Shown: positions 42,993-52,255, numbered from the stretch's first letter. The stretch: DNA of 63,744 nucleotides from JAWBSP01 sp964632175 (GCA_964632175.1 CAZWBJ010000004.1:1-63744), one strand, 5' to 3'. Notes: generated by a model from the sequence alone, not told the origin. Numbers and translations: made by a program.

Positions 42993-43445
42993 ATGAAGGA
43001 GGTAAGGCTCGACGACAAGGACAGGAAGCTTCTGAAACTTCTGGCTAATAACTCTAGGACATCCCTCGAAAGGCTGGGGGCGGCAGTCGGTCTGGGCATT
43101 TCGGCCACACGCAAGAGGATCAAGCGGATGGAGAGGGATGGTGTGCTCCGGTACACCATCTCCGTGGACCCAGCACTTTTGGGCAGGGGGGTCTTGGCCT
43201 TCATGTTGGTGGGTTCGACGGTGAGCAAGGAGAAGGAGCTAGCGGAGACCCTCGCCGGCTGGCCGGAGGTATGTGAGATCCACGAGATCTCTTCCGAGGG
43301 GGGCGGTCTCCTTCTGAAGCTCAGGACTAGGGATCAGCGGGCGCTGGCGAAGCTCAAGGATAGGGTAAGGGAGAGAGTGCCTGAGGCCCAGGTACGGGTG
43401 CTCGAGGTTATCAGAACGCGCAAGGAGTCCCCGCTGGTGGTTTGA
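42993..43445 (+). CDS. Lrp/AsnC-family transcriptional regulator
   Basis: A 150-residue regulator with an N-terminal winged helix (LDDKDRKLLKLLANNSRTSL, GLGISATRKRIKRME) and a C-terminal RAM-type domain (VCEIHEISSEGGGLLLKLRTRD). It lies 12 bases after tgtA. The effector and targets are unknown. A second, distinct Lrp-like gene is at 52256. Confidence 0.9.
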   Translation: MKEVRLDDKDRKLLKLLANNSRTSLERLGAAVGLGISATRKRIKRMERDGVLRYTISVDPALLGRGVLAFMLVGSTVSKEKELAETLAGWPEVCEIHEISSEGGGLLLKLRTRDQRALAKLKDRVRERVPEAQVRVLEVIRTRKESPLVV

Positions 43446-43669
43446 TGGAGGAGATAGTCCAGAGGGTCTTTTCCTCCGTTCAGCCCTACCTGGTTTATCC
43501 CCAGGAACTGAAGATCCTGCTGGAAAAGAAGTCTGGAGGCACCCCCGAGCGTTTGGCGGAGGAGCTGAGGAAGGAGGCCTCAAACTTGGATGAGGTAAGG
43601 CGCACGGATATCCGCATCTTCCTCAACGAACTTGAGCGCTGGACTAGGGCCGGGGCGGGAGGAGTTTGA
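43445..43669 (+). CDS. Small protein following Lrp, unknown
   Basis: A 74-residue charged helical protein (LKILLEKKSGGTPERLAEELRKEASNL) with no recognised family. ATG overlaps the Lrp stop by one base, so it is probably translated with it. It could be a small partner of the regulator. The 3' end overlaps the convergent gene by 26 bases. Confidence 0.6.
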   Translation: MEEIVQRVFSSVQPYLVYPQELKILLEKKSGGTPERLAEELRKEASNLDEVRRTDIRIFLNELERWTRAGAGGV

Positions 43670-43916
43670 ACACCTGATCCTTCTCCCTCACCCTCTCCTT
43701 CACTTTGAGCCCGATGGCATCCCCCGCTTTAGCCACTTCTACGTTTTTGTGCTCTATCTGCATGGATTCCACCACCTGCTGGAAGTTTGTGGTGACTCCC
43801 TCGATGGAGATGGTGTCGCCCACTCTGAGTTCGTCCACTAGCTCAACCACCCCTACCCCTATCTTTGGGAAGTAGTGGGTAACCCTCCCGACCAGCTTTT
43901 TTTCTGGAGGCTGCAT
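43644..43916 (-). CDS. EF-Tu domain-2-like beta-barrel protein
   Basis: A 90-residue protein resembling the stand-alone translation-factor beta-barrel family: KLVGRVTHYFPKIGVGVVEL, LRVGDTISIEG, and VAKAGDAIGLKVKERVREKDQVF in pieces. These proteins share the fold of EF-Tu domain 2 but have no GTPase domain, and their role is not known to me. ATG at 43916 is chosen because a TATA-like GTTTTAAG lies 19-27 bases upstream; an ATG at 43928 is an alternative. Confidence 0.78.
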   Translation of the reverse strand: MQPPEKKLVGRVTHYFPKIGVGVVELVDELRVGDTISIEGVTTNFQQVVESMQIEHKNVEVAKAGDAIGLKVKERVREKDQVFKLLPPRP

Positions 43917-43934
43917 CAGAAGTTGCATGTGGGG

Positions 43935-43942
43935 CTTAAAAC
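43935..43942 (-). promoter_or_regulatory. TATA-like box for the EF-Tu-like gene
   Basis: Minus strand GTTTTAAG, 19-26 bases from the ATG at 43916, which supports the shorter start. Confidence 0.45.
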
Positions 43943-44005
43943 ATCTAATCCCAAAACTCTTCTGGAATACTACCCCCGGTAAAACCCTGAGATAAAATAG
44001 AGTCC

Positions 44006-44569
44006 ATGAAATATGGGATGCTCGAACTCCTGAGGAGGCTCAACGGGCTGAAGTGCGTGCCGAGGGTGGGCTGGTCCCTCTGCTCGGTTCCTTCCTCCCT
44101 AATTGAGGACGTGGCTCAGCACACCTTCGAGGTGGCATCTCTCTCCCTTCTCCTTTCCGAGGGACTCAAGCTGGACGAGGCCAAAGTTTTCAAAATGGCT
44201 CTGATTCATGACTGGCCGGAGGCCCTCGTGGGAGACGTTTCCTACTCTGCCCTTCCCTACTTGGGCGGAAGGGAGGTCAAGGGGAGGATAGAGGAGAGAG
44301 CGCTCCAGCGTCTGCTCGGGGGGAAGAGGGAACTCGTTGAGCTCTGGAGAGAATTCCGGGAGGACCGTACTCCCGAGTCTAGGCTGGTACACTTCTGCGA
44401 CTACCTCGCCATCCTTCTCCAAGCCCTTCACTATTTTGACCTAGGGAACCGATCTCCGGTCCTGAAAGAACTCTGCGACAACGTGAGTAAGGATCTGGAG
44501 CCCTACTTCTCCACCTTCCCGCAGTTCAAGCCACTTGTGGAGGAGATTCGCGCTGTTTTGAGGTTTTGA
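44006..44569 (+). CDS. HD-domain phosphohydrolase (YfbR/HDDC2-like)
   Basis: A 187-residue HD hydrolase. Metal ligands are visible as H in AQHTFEVA (about 38), HD in LIHDWPEALVGD (about 70) with the following E and D, and D in VHFCDYLAIL. The family includes 5'-deoxynucleotidases acting on dNMPs, which would fit nucleotide pool control. The 3' end overlaps the convergent membrane protein gene by 44 bases, the longest such overlap in the window. Confidence 0.85.
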   Translation: MKYGMLELLRRLNGLKCVPRVGWSLCSVPSSLIEDVAQHTFEVASLSLLLSEGLKLDEAKVFKMALIHDWPEALVGDVSYSALPYLGGREVKGRIEERALQRLLGGKRELVELWREFREDRTPESRLVHFCDYLAILLQALHYFDLGNRSPVLKELCDNVSKDLEPYFSTFPQFKPLVEEIRAVLRF

Positions 44570-44900
44570 GCCTTCTCTCCAGCCTTTCCAGTTCTTTCTC
44601 TACCTCGGGAAGGGGTGGCCTGTACTCTCCCCTTATCCTCTTCGAGAAAGGGGAAAGCGCTCCTCCCACGATGCCGATGCAGAGCCCCAGCAGCAGGCAG
44701 GTCTCAGGGACCCCGAGCCCCAGCCATCCAGAGAGTAGAACGGGAGGCAGGGTGGAGGCGAGACCGGCACCCAGGCATCCCCCGAGCACAAGGCTCCTCC
44801 TTCTCCGGTAGAGGGCGAAAACCTTTCCCCCCAGCCCAAGGAACATGGCCTCCAAGCCGAAGGCGGGCATTCCCAGCAGCAGGAGGAGCATCCAGTTCAT
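44526..44900 (-). CDS. Small membrane protein downstream of nth
   Basis: A 124-residue protein with three hydrophobic segments (WMLLLLLGMPAFGLEAMFLG, LGAGLASTLPPVLLSGWLGL, CLLLGLCIGIVGGALSPF) and a charged C-terminal helix (EVEKELERLERRLKTS). No family recognised. ATG overlaps the nth stop (ATGA). Confidence 0.65.
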   Translation of the reverse strand: MNWMLLLLLGMPAFGLEAMFLGLGGKVFALYRRRRSLVLGGCLGAGLASTLPPVLLSGWLGLGVPETCLLLGLCIGIVGGALSPFSKRIRGEYRPPLPEVEKELERLERRLKTSKQRESPPQVA

Positions 44901-45511
44901 TCCCTTCTCGATGGGCAGCTCTTAATGGGACACAGCCTGCACCGCGGATTTCTGGGGAGGCAGATTTCCCTCCCGAAGAGAACCATCCCACGGTTTAGAA
45001 GGGTCCAGTCCTCTCTTTTAAAGATTTTTTGTAGCGCCTCCTGAACTTCCTCCACATCCGCCTCCTCCCGCACTAGGCCTAGTCTCTTGCTTATTCTGTT
45101 GACATGGGTGTCAACCGGTATGCACGGGTCTCCAAATCCGTAGCATCTGGTGACATCCGCGGTCTTGGGGCCCACTCCAGGTAGCTCCATCAAGCTCTCC
45201 CTCTCGCGCGGCACCCGGCCGTTGTACTTTTCTATAAGAATCCTGCAGACTTTCCTTATCCTCTCCGCCTTCTGTTTCGCGAACCCCACTCGCCTTATGA
45301 GCTTCTCCAGCTCGGCCGGAGGGAGTCTTAAGATCTGCTGGGGCGTGGAGGCGACGGAGAAGAGCTCCCTGGCGGCGGCCTCGGTGTTCTCCTCCCTCGT
45401 CCGCTGGGAAAGGATGCAACTTATCAGAACCCTGAAGGGATCTTCCCTCCCCCCAATTTCCTTTTTATATCTCTTCTCGAGAAAGGAGAGAAGTTCAGCG
45501 GCCGCGCTCAT
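44897..45511 (-). CDS. nth: Endonuclease III (DNA glycosylase/AP lyase)
   Basis: A 204-residue HhH-GPD base-excision repair enzyme. The helix-hairpin-helix is ELPGVGPKTADV with the catalytic lysine near residue 115, and the catalytic aspartate is in PVDTHVNR (about 134). The C-terminal [4Fe-4S] loop has four cysteines, spaced C-x6-C-x2-C-x4-C, one residue shorter at the last gap than in E. coli Nth. It overlaps the upstream SWIM gene by 17 bases. Confidence 0.93.
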   Translation of the reverse strand: MSAAAELLSFLEKRYKKEIGGREDPFRVLISCILSQRTREENTEAAARELFSVASTPQQILRLPPAELEKLIRRVGFAKQKAERIRKVCRILIEKYNGRVPRERESLMELPGVGPKTADVTRCYGFGDPCIPVDTHVNRISKRLGLVREEADVEEVQEALQKIFKREDWTLLNRGMVLFGREICLPRNPRCRLCPIKSCPSRRE

Positions 45512-45824
45512 CTAGGATTTCAGCTATCTTCTTTGCCAGCACGTGATAGCACATGTCCACTCCAGCCTTTCCTGTCACCACGTTCAGGGCGTAATCCATG
45601 CAGTAGCAAAGCTCCCCGACAATCTCATACTCGTCCGTTTTTCCCTCCACCACCCAGAGCTTTCCCTTCCTCTTTACTCGTCCCCTCTTCACGGCTAAGA
45701 GGGCCTTCCTTCCCCTCTCCCCGTAAACCTCCACCACCGCCCGCTCGACCGCGGAGGAAAGTCCCTCCTTTCTGATGAGCCCAAAGAGTTCCTCACGCTT
45801 GGCAGGATCGAATTTTACTTCCAT
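45495..45824 (-). CDS. SWIM-type zinc-finger protein
   Basis: A 109-residue protein. The C-terminal half has CYC then, 20 residues later, CYH, the CxCxnCxH pattern of SWIM domains, preceded by a three-strand segment (GKLWVVEGKTDEYEIVGEL). SWIM domains bind DNA or proteins. It is translated with nth, so a DNA repair link is plausible but unproven. It starts 11 bases from the divergent Dim1/KsgA gene. Confidence 0.75.
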   Translation of the reverse strand: MEVKFDPAKREELFGLIRKEGLSSAVERAVVEVYGERGRKALLAVKRGRVKRKGKLWVVEGKTDEYEIVGELCYCMDYALNVVTGKAGVDMCYHVLAKKIAEILDERGR

Positions 45825-45835
45825 CGCTGAGAACT

Positions 45836-46693
45836 TTGGTGGAGATACTAAATCTCCTCCGGGACAGCGGGATTCGCCTCAGCAAGAGGGCTGGTCAGCA
45901 CCTCATGGTGGATCAGGCCGTGCTGGAGAGGATGGTGGATTATGCTGAACTTTCACCGAGCGACACGGTTCTGGAGATAGGGGCGGGAGTGGGTAACTTA
46001 ACCTCCCTGCTGGCCGAGAGGGCAGGAAAGGTGCTGGCGGTGGAGAAGGATCGCAGGCTCTTCCTGCTTGCTCAAAAAAGGCTGAGGAATTACAAGAACG
46101 TTGAGCTACGCTGCACGGACTTCCTGAAGATGGAGATCCCAAGCTTCGACAAGGTGGTCTCCAACCTTCCCTTTGGGATCTCCTCGCAGGCCACCTTCAG
46201 ACTTCTCCAGAGCGGCCTGAAGCTCGGCGTTCTTACCTACCAAACGGAGTTCGCGAAGAGGCTGGTGGCGCAACCCGGTTCGGAGGATTACAGCAGGCTA
46301 ACGGTTGCGGTTCGCATGAGGGCAGAGGTGGAGCTGCTGGAGGAGATCCCGCCCTCCTGTTTCCTTCCTCCCCCTAAGGTTTCAGCAACCGTCGTGAGGC
46401 TGAGACCTAGAGCCTTCCACCCCCAGCCCCGTGACTGGTCCAAGTTTGAGGAAGTGCTCAAGGCGCTCTTCCAGCACCGGAGGCAGCAGGTTAGGAATGC
46501 CCTTCTACACTCCCCACACCTCTGGCCGGGGACATCCAAATCTGAAAGGAGGATGGTCCTCCAACATCTCCCGGCGGAGCTTGCCGAGAAGAGGGTCTTG
46601 GACATGTCTCCAGAAGAAATCGTGAGGCTCTCGGACTTCCTCTCCAGTATGCAGGGCGGGGCTCGAATTTCGGAGAAAACTACTTCTCCATGA
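45836..46693 (+). CDS. ksgA: 16S rRNA dimethyladenosine transferase (Dim1/KsgA)
   Basis: A 285-residue methyltransferase that dimethylates two adjacent adenines near the 3' end of 16S rRNA. SAM motif EIGAGVGNLTSLLAE (about 46-60), motif II VEKDRR, motif IV SNLPFGIS (about 105-112). The start is TTG at 45836 or GTG at 45839. The 3' end overlaps the convergent EF-2 gene by 14 bases. Confidence 0.95.
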   Translation: MVEILNLLRDSGIRLSKRAGQHLMVDQAVLERMVDYAELSPSDTVLEIGAGVGNLTSLLAERAGKVLAVEKDRRLFLLAQKRLRNYKNVELRCTDFLKMEIPSFDKVVSNLPFGISSQATFRLLQSGLKLGVLTYQTEFAKRLVAQPGSEDYSRLTVAVRMRAEVELLEEIPPSCFLPPPKVSATVVRLRPRAFHPQPRDWSKFEEVLKALFQHRRQQVRNALLHSPHLWPGTSKSERRMVLQHLPAELAEKRVLDMSPEEIVRLSDFLSSMQGGARISEKTTSP

Positions 46694-48869
46694 ACTCCTC
46701 TGGCTTTGGAACTTCCGGCTTCAGTCCCTTCCTCTTCCTAGTCTCCTGAATTACCTCTTTTTCCAGCTCTGGAGGCAGGCGCTCGAACTTTTCAAACTGG
46801 GTGGACCATATGGCTCTCCCCTGCGTCTCCGATCTCATGTCAGTGGCAAGCCCGAAGGAGCTGGCGACCGGGAGGAGGGCAGTGATGATGGTTATGTCTC
46901 CTTCGTTCTCCATGTTCAGAATCTTTCCCCTCCTTCCCTGTATCACCTTCAGGGCCCCGCTCATGAACTCTTGAGGAACCCTCACCTCTAGCCTGAAAAG
47001 AGGCTCCAAGATGACGGGATCCGCCATCAGCAAGCATGCCTGGATGGGTCTCCTCACGGCAGGAATGATCTGGGCTGGTCCCCTGTGCACGGAGTCCTCG
47101 TGGAGCATGGCGAAGTTTATGAGCACCTTGAGGCCCCTGGTGGGTTCCCGCATGATGGGTCCCTCCTCCGCCACTTGAGTGAAGGCCTGGATGATGTAAT
47201 CCTCCACCTCCCTCATGTACTGGGTGCCTTTCGTGACATCCACTATAACGTTGGCCCCAGCGATGGCGAGCACATTCTTGGCTGCATCCGCATCCCACCC
47301 AAGCTCCCTCAAAATTCTTGCCCTCTCCTTCTTGTCTTGGTGCATGCTGATTCTCTTTTCCTCTATGGCCTTGATTACCTCCGGCTCCAAAGGCTCCACC
47401 GAGATCAGGAAGCGGTTATGTTTGTTGGGGGACTTGCCCTCCACGGGACCAGCTGGCTTGGTGGGGCTCTCTCTGTAAACCACCAGCGGTTCGGAATACT
47501 TCACCTCCAGCCCCGCCTTCGCCAGCTTGTACTGGACGATTTCCAAGTGGACTTCCCCCATTCCCGAGATGAGGTACTCCCCCGTCTCCTCGTTGATTTT
47601 CACGCGGAGATTGGGGTCCTCCCTCGCCAGTCTGTTGAGGTGCTCCACGAGTTTTGGGAGGTCCTGGAAATTTTTGGGTTCCACGGCCACGGTCACCACT
47701 GGCTCGCTGATGTATTTCAGCTCCTCGAAGGGATATCCCTCCGCCCCTTCCTCCACCACGGTCTCCCCCACAAAGGCATCCTTCAGCCCGATGAGGGCAG
47801 CAATATTCCCCGCTGGTACCTTGTCCACCGTCACCCTGTCCGGCCCCATGTATATGCAGACCTGCTGGATTCTCGCCTCGCTCTTGGCCCCCAGCAGCCT
47901 GACGCTCTTGCCCTTTTCGAGGGTTCCCGAAAAAAGCCTTCCCGTGGCAATCACCCCCGCCTGCTCGTCCACCACGATATCCGTGACGACCATGCAGACC
48001 TTCCCGTTCGGGTCGCAAGAGATCATCTGCCTTCCCAGCTCGGAGTTTGGATCCCCCTCCCAAATGGTCCGGATCCTCTCCCCCTGCGCCTCCCTAGGGT
48101 TGGGGAGGTGGTTGACAACCATGTCAAGGATTACCTCCCAAACCGGAGAGAGCTTGGCGAGTTCCGCCTGCTGACCGTTTTTTACCATTTCCATGACCTG
48201 TTTGAAGGTTATGCCCTTCTTCTTCATCTGGGTCATGGAGATTCCCCACTTCTGTTTGGCGGAGCCAAACGCCACCGACCCCTCCTCCACGCTCACCTGC
48301 CATTTTTGGGCCAGTTCCTTGGGGGCGTATCTCGCGATGAGCTCATTGAACTTGGTGATGATCTTGGCGAAGCGTTGCTGGATGGCCTCTGGAGTGAGCT
48401 TGAGTTCTGTGATGAGCCTGTCGACCTTGTTTATATAAAGTACGGGCTTGGTGCGCTCCGAGAGGGCCTGCCTCACCACCGTTTCGGTCTGGGGCATCAC
48501 CCCCTCCACCGCATCCACCACCACGACCACCCCGTCGATGGCCCTGAGGGCCCGCGTGACGTCCCCAGTGAAGTCCACGTGGCCAGGCGTGTCTAGGAGG
48601 TTGATCAGGTACTCCTTTCCATCCAAGGTGTGCACCAAGCTCACGGCAGAGGTCTGTATGGTTATCCCCCTCTGCTGCTCTATCTCCTCAAAGTCGGTGA
48701 AGAGCTGCTCCCCGGCTAGCTCGAAGCTTATGATTCCCGAGGCTGCCACCAGCGAGTCGGTTAGGGTGGTCTTCCCGTGGTCGACATGAGCAACTATCCC
48801 AATATTCCTTATGCTGCTTGGATCCTCCATGAGCTTCTGAACTTCCCCTATGTGTTTGTACCTGCGCAT
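46680..48869 (-). CDS. fusA: Translation elongation factor 2
   Basis: The 729-residue archaeal EF-2 GTPase that drives translocation. G1 AHVDHGKTTLTD (about 27-36), G2 region RGITIQTSA, G3 LDTPGHVDF, G4 NKVD. The diphthamide histidine is in HEDSVHRGPAQIIP near residue 600. Length is normal. It is preceded by the DUF1512 gene on the same strand with a 21-base gap. Confidence 0.98.
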   Translation of the reverse strand: MRRYKHIGEVQKLMEDPSSIRNIGIVAHVDHGKTTLTDSLVAASGIISFELAGEQLFTDFEEIEQQRGITIQTSAVSLVHTLDGKEYLINLLDTPGHVDFTGDVTRALRAIDGVVVVVDAVEGVMPQTETVVRQALSERTKPVLYINKVDRLITELKLTPEAIQQRFAKIITKFNELIARYAPKELAQKWQVSVEEGSVAFGSAKQKWGISMTQMKKKGITFKQVMEMVKNGQQAELAKLSPVWEVILDMVVNHLPNPREAQGERIRTIWEGDPNSELGRQMISCDPNGKVCMVVTDIVVDEQAGVIATGRLFSGTLEKGKSVRLLGAKSEARIQQVCIYMGPDRVTVDKVPAGNIAALIGLKDAFVGETVVEEGAEGYPFEELKYISEPVVTVAVEPKNFQDLPKLVEHLNRLAREDPNLRVKINEETGEYLISGMGEVHLEIVQYKLAKAGLEVKYSEPLVVYRESPTKPAGPVEGKSPNKHNRFLISVEPLEPEVIKAIEEKRISMHQDKKERARILRELGWDADAAKNVLAIAGANVIVDVTKGTQYMREVEDYIIQAFTQVAEEGPIMREPTRGLKVLINFAMLHEDSVHRGPAQIIPAVRRPIQACLLMADPVILEPLFRLEVRVPQEFMSGALKVIQGRRGKILNMENEGDITIITALLPVASSFGLATDMRSETQGRAIWSTQFEKFERLPPELEKEVIQETRKRKGLKPEVPKPEEFMEK

Positions 48870-48890
48870 CTCGAGAATTCGCTTCCCTGC

Positions 48891-50078
48891 CTAAAACAGC
48901 CTGCCCGACTCTATGGCCCCCTTCTCCTCCACCGGCGGCGGGAACTCCTCCGGGAATTTCTCCTGCCCGATTCCTATGGTGTTGCCTATACCCGCCACGA
49001 TGACGGTGTCCCCCGGTTTAGTCCTGCTCCTCACGGCCTGCTCCACCAGCTCGACAGCCCGGTCACAGGCCGAGGCCAGCCGGGAGTTCAGCGAGGTGAT
49101 GGCCTCCCTGAAGGACTCCTTGATGATGAGGGCATCGAGGGGTATCTTGTACTTCACCGCCACCTGCTCTATCTTGTACTTCTCCGTGGGTGGCCCCCCT
49201 ATGGCGGCCCCCACTCCCTCTATAACCTCTCCACTTCTCTCCCCTTCGAGCTTGAGGGCAGCGTCTATCATGATGATCCTCGCCGGTCTCCTCCTCTTCA
49301 CCAGCCACTCCACCATCTCTCCAGGTTTTCCCACTCTCCCCCCTGGGCCCCGTGCCTTTATTAGAATTAACTTCCTTCCCTCGAACTCCTTCTCAGCGTA
49401 GACCATCTCTTCTATCCCCTCCTTCCATCTCGCCCCCCGTCCCATCCTAGCCACCACCAGCGGTCCCGCCCCGTCCCCTATGGGCTTGTTCTCAGCAAAA
49501 ACCTTGGTGGCCTCAAGATAGGCCTTCCCGTATTCCCTCAGGAGAGGGGCCTGCATCTGGATGAGCATAGCCAGCTGGTAGCTCTTGGTCTTCTCCGCGA
49601 GCAGGAGGTAATGTCTAACCAGCCGGAAGAGGAAGTTGCTGGCTATCGCCGCCTCCATCACCATTTCAAGGGAAGCGGCTGTCTCTGGATCGGCCTTGGG
49701 GGCAAGGGTGGAGATCATCCCCTCGAACCTCTTCTTCCTAACATCTAGGAGGTGGTCGAGCCTCTGGAGGACTCCCGCCGGATCGTCGGAGACTGGTTCG
49801 ATGGTGAAGAACTCCAAGAAGCTGTCGAAATCCCTTTCAAAATCCCTTTTAGGCCTGCCGTACTTGGAGAGGACGTTTAGCGAAATCCTCCTGCTCTCAT
49901 CCGCCCACTCCTTCAGCCGCTCCAGCGTTTTCGCGGCTTCCCTTATACCTATTCTGGCCTGAAGAGTGAGGAGCTGGGGCGTGAAGAGAATCGAGACAAG
50001 GCTGAAAAGCAAAAGAACCACTATCCACATCAGGATGTTTTCGAAGCCCCACCCACCGGCGAGAATCAGTAGCCACAT
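48891..50078 (-). CDS. DUF1512-like archaeal membrane-anchored protein
   Basis: A 395-residue protein with an N-terminal membrane segment (ILMWIVVLLLFSLVSILF) and a large soluble part. The sequence resembles archaeal DUF1512, a family without known function; VIVAGIGNTIGIGQ near the C-terminus and GGPPTEKYKIEQVA are prominent blocks. It is just upstream of EF-2 on the same strand. It begins 27 bases from the divergent tRNA-Leu. Confidence 0.75.
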   Translation of the reverse strand: MWLLILAGGWGFENILMWIVVLLLFSLVSILFTPQLLTLQARIGIREAAKTLERLKEWADESRRISLNVLSKYGRPKRDFERDFDSFLEFFTIEPVSDDPAGVLQRLDHLLDVRKKRFEGMISTLAPKADPETAASLEMVMEAAIASNFLFRLVRHYLLLAEKTKSYQLAMLIQMQAPLLREYGKAYLEATKVFAENKPIGDGAGPLVVARMGRGARWKEGIEEMVYAEKEFEGRKLILIKARGPGGRVGKPGEMVEWLVKRRRPARIIMIDAALKLEGERSGEVIEGVGAAIGGPPTEKYKIEQVAVKYKIPLDALIIKESFREAITSLNSRLASACDRAVELVEQAVRSRTKPGDTVIVAGIGNTIGIGQEKFPEEFPPPVEEKGAIESGRLF

Positions 50079-50105
50079 CTAAAAATTTGCGTGCGAAGGT
50101 TAATA

Positions 50106-50193
50106 GCGGGGGTTGCCAAGCCAGGTCAAAGGCGCGAGGTTCAGGACCTCGTCCCGTAGGGGTTCAGGGGTTCAAATCCCCTCCCCCGCACCA
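50106..50193 (+). tRNA. tRNA-Leu (anticodon CAG)
   Basis: A class II tRNA: acceptor GCGGGGG pairs with CCCCCGC (50183-50189), discriminator A, and CCA encoded at 50191-50193. Anticodon stem CGAGG/CCTCG has anticodon CAG. The long variable arm is TCCCGTAGGGGT, and the T loop is TTCAAAT. Unlike tRNA-Arg at 12774, its CCA end is in the DNA. Confidence 0.96.
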
Positions 50194-50311
50194 TAAAGTC
50201 ATGCTGGTAGTGGACATGGCACCGACTTCCTGGGGTAATTTCTCTTCCAAACCATTGGGAGGATTCTCATAGCGAATGCCCACCTATGTTTGCGTTCCAG
50301 CTCTTCAGGGT

Positions 50312-50336
50312 TAGAAAAACAGCATTGATGCAAAAA
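50312..50336 (-). terminator. U-rich terminator after PEP carboxykinase
   Basis: On the minus strand, downstream of the pckG stop, two T5 runs (ACTTTTTGC and TGTTTTTCT) follow each other within 25 bases, as archaeal terminators do. No strong hairpin. Confidence 0.4.
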
Positions 50337-50346
50337 GTCGTATATT

Positions 50347-52203
50347 TTAAAACTTATCGGGGGATATGTACTCCCCGAGGCTCAGGGCGTCCGTCAACCT
50401 CCGTTCCTGCTGGTTCAGTATCTCAAAGACTTCGGGAGGAGCATCTGGAATGCCCTTCCAGAACTCGCGCACGCGCCGCACCTTCTCCAGATTTTCGCGA
50501 ACTCTGAGGGTGAACTGCTTCTCATAATCCTCGCGGCGGTATTCCTTCCCAAGTACACGCTTAAAGAGGTCTTCCAAATCCTCATACTCCGGAATCAGTC
50601 CAGTGGGGATTTTTATGGCACCCACCTCGCCATGAACGCGGAGCTCCATCCACTTCACCCAGACATGTTTGTCCCGCTTGCTGTTCAGGAACTCCCCCGT
50701 TTGGAGATCCTTCAGAAAGTAGTTGACCCCAAAAATCAGGGGCACCTTTTTTAACCTTCGGCCGAACTCTAGGTAGTTTTTGAGGTACTGCCCGAGCGTT
50801 ATGGAGAGAAAGTCCCTCATACTCATGGGATTTATCTCGAACTTGGGCGGTTCGGTAATGGTGAAGGTGGTCTCCGTTTCGAGTCCCGCCCCAAAGGTGA
50901 CAATTCCGTGCTCCCAGCCAAAGCCCTCCTGAACGGGAACACTTGCCCGGTAATCCCTCCCTCCGAACATGATTCCCCCCAGTTCCACCCCTTCGGGGTT
51001 GTTAAGCTCGGGGTCGCAGTTGGGCAGGCGGTCCAGAGCCACGGCATACCTAGCGTTGGGATGGGAGGGTGGGACTTCCTCTCCATCTGGGCCCTTCTTG
51101 CCTTTCCACCACTCGCCCGAGAAGTTCACCCCCTCTGTCGGTAGCTCTCTTCCCATTCCCAGCCAGTAAGGTTTGCCGTCCTTTACGAGGACGTTGCTGA
51201 AGATGATTTCTCCGGGGCTCGTCAAAACTTGGTAGATTATCGGGTCGTCTTCTGGATTGACATCCTGAATTATTCCAAAGATTCCAGATTCCACATTCAC
51301 GGCCCTCGCAACACCCCCCACATTCCTAACGTAAGCTAGGTCGTCGGCTAGAATGGTTTCCCCCGGCAACATGGCAGTGGAAGTCTTTCCGCATCCGCTG
51401 GGGAAAGCGCCAGCCAGATAGGTTTTCCTCCCACCCGGCCCCCGTACTCCCACCACCATGAAGTGCTCAGCTAGCCAGCCTTCCTTGTGGGCTTTGCGCA
51501 CGGCAAGGCGGAGGGCGAGCTTCTTGAAGCCCAAGGAGTTCCCTGCATACTGGGTGTTCACGCTGTAGACCGTGTTCGCTATATAATCAATGTATATGCG
51601 CTTCTTTTCCACTTCCACGCTGTTTTTCCTTCCGTCCAGTCTTCCGGCAGAGTGCAGGGTTTTGAAGAGCTCCCCGGATGTCAGTCCGAGAAAGGTTGAA
51701 TAGCCGGGACGATAAAGGAGGCTGGCCGAGTGTGCGACGTACCAAGAGTCCGTGCACTCCACACAGGGGATGGTGAAGGCGGAGTTGGGGGGACCTAGGA
51801 TGAGAAACCTGACGATCATAGTTTTTCCAGCCATCGAGCCACGGAGGAGACCAAGGATCTCTTTTAGACCTTCTTCCCTTTCCATTTGGTTAAGCGGACC
51901 CAGCGATTCTCCCTTGGGCACCAAAAGCTTAGTAACAGCTCTGTCCCTCCCTTGGTCGTAATATCCGTCGAAGTGAAAGGTATGGCCTGGCGTTAGTAGG
52001 GAGCTCTCTTCCCCACTTGCAAGAGCCATCTGTCGGATATATTCAATCTCTTTCGGAGTGTCGCTGCAGATGAAAACCTGTTCAGGTTCGCAGAGTTCGA
52101 TGCTCTCGGCAACAAATCGGCGGGCCTCGGGATGCGGTATGGCGACAAGTTTCGCGTATTCCTGTCCAGCCATCCTCCGTTTCAGGATTTCCTCCTCGCC
52201 CAT
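50347..52203 (-). CDS. pckG: Phosphoenolpyruvate carboxykinase (GTP)
   Basis: A 618-residue GTP-type PEPCK that interconverts oxaloacetate and PEP, for gluconeogenesis or carbon fixation. The P-loop is FPSGCGKTS (about 264) with the reactive cysteine; LADDLAYV is kinase motif 2, and GFGWEHGIVTFGAG and NYFLKD are other GTP-PEPCK blocks. ATG at 52203 is 52 bases from a divergent Lrp-type regulator, which probably controls it. Confidence 0.96.
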   Translation of the reverse strand: MGEEEILKRRMAGQEYAKLVAIPHPEARRFVAESIELCEPEQVFICSDTPKEIEYIRQMALASGEESSLLTPGHTFHFDGYYDQGRDRAVTKLLVPKGESLGPLNQMEREEGLKEILGLLRGSMAGKTMIVRFLILGPPNSAFTIPCVECTDSWYVAHSASLLYRPGYSTFLGLTSGELFKTLHSAGRLDGRKNSVEVEKKRIYIDYIANTVYSVNTQYAGNSLGFKKLALRLAVRKAHKEGWLAEHFMVVGVRGPGGRKTYLAGAFPSGCGKTSTAMLPGETILADDLAYVRNVGGVARAVNVESGIFGIIQDVNPEDDPIIYQVLTSPGEIIFSNVLVKDGKPYWLGMGRELPTEGVNFSGEWWKGKKGPDGEEVPPSHPNARYAVALDRLPNCDPELNNPEGVELGGIMFGGRDYRASVPVQEGFGWEHGIVTFGAGLETETTFTITEPPKFEINPMSMRDFLSITLGQYLKNYLEFGRRLKKVPLIFGVNYFLKDLQTGEFLNSKRDKHVWVKWMELRVHGEVGAIKIPTGLIPEYEDLEDLFKRVLGKEYRREDYEKQFTLRVRENLEKVRRVREFWKGIPDAPPEVFEILNQQERRLTDALSLGEYISPDKF

Positions 52204-52255
52204 TTCTGGACAAAATTTCGAAATTTATTAGATTAACGATTAACAAAATGTTAAG

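Noticed and set aside
47085..48596. A 503-codon open frame antisense to EF-2, and similar long antisense frames over atpB, aRF1 and atpA
   Set aside because: They are exact shadows of well-conserved genes. High GC content and purine-rich coding strands remove stop codons from the opposite strand; compositions are His/Pro/Arg-rich and no family motifs appear.
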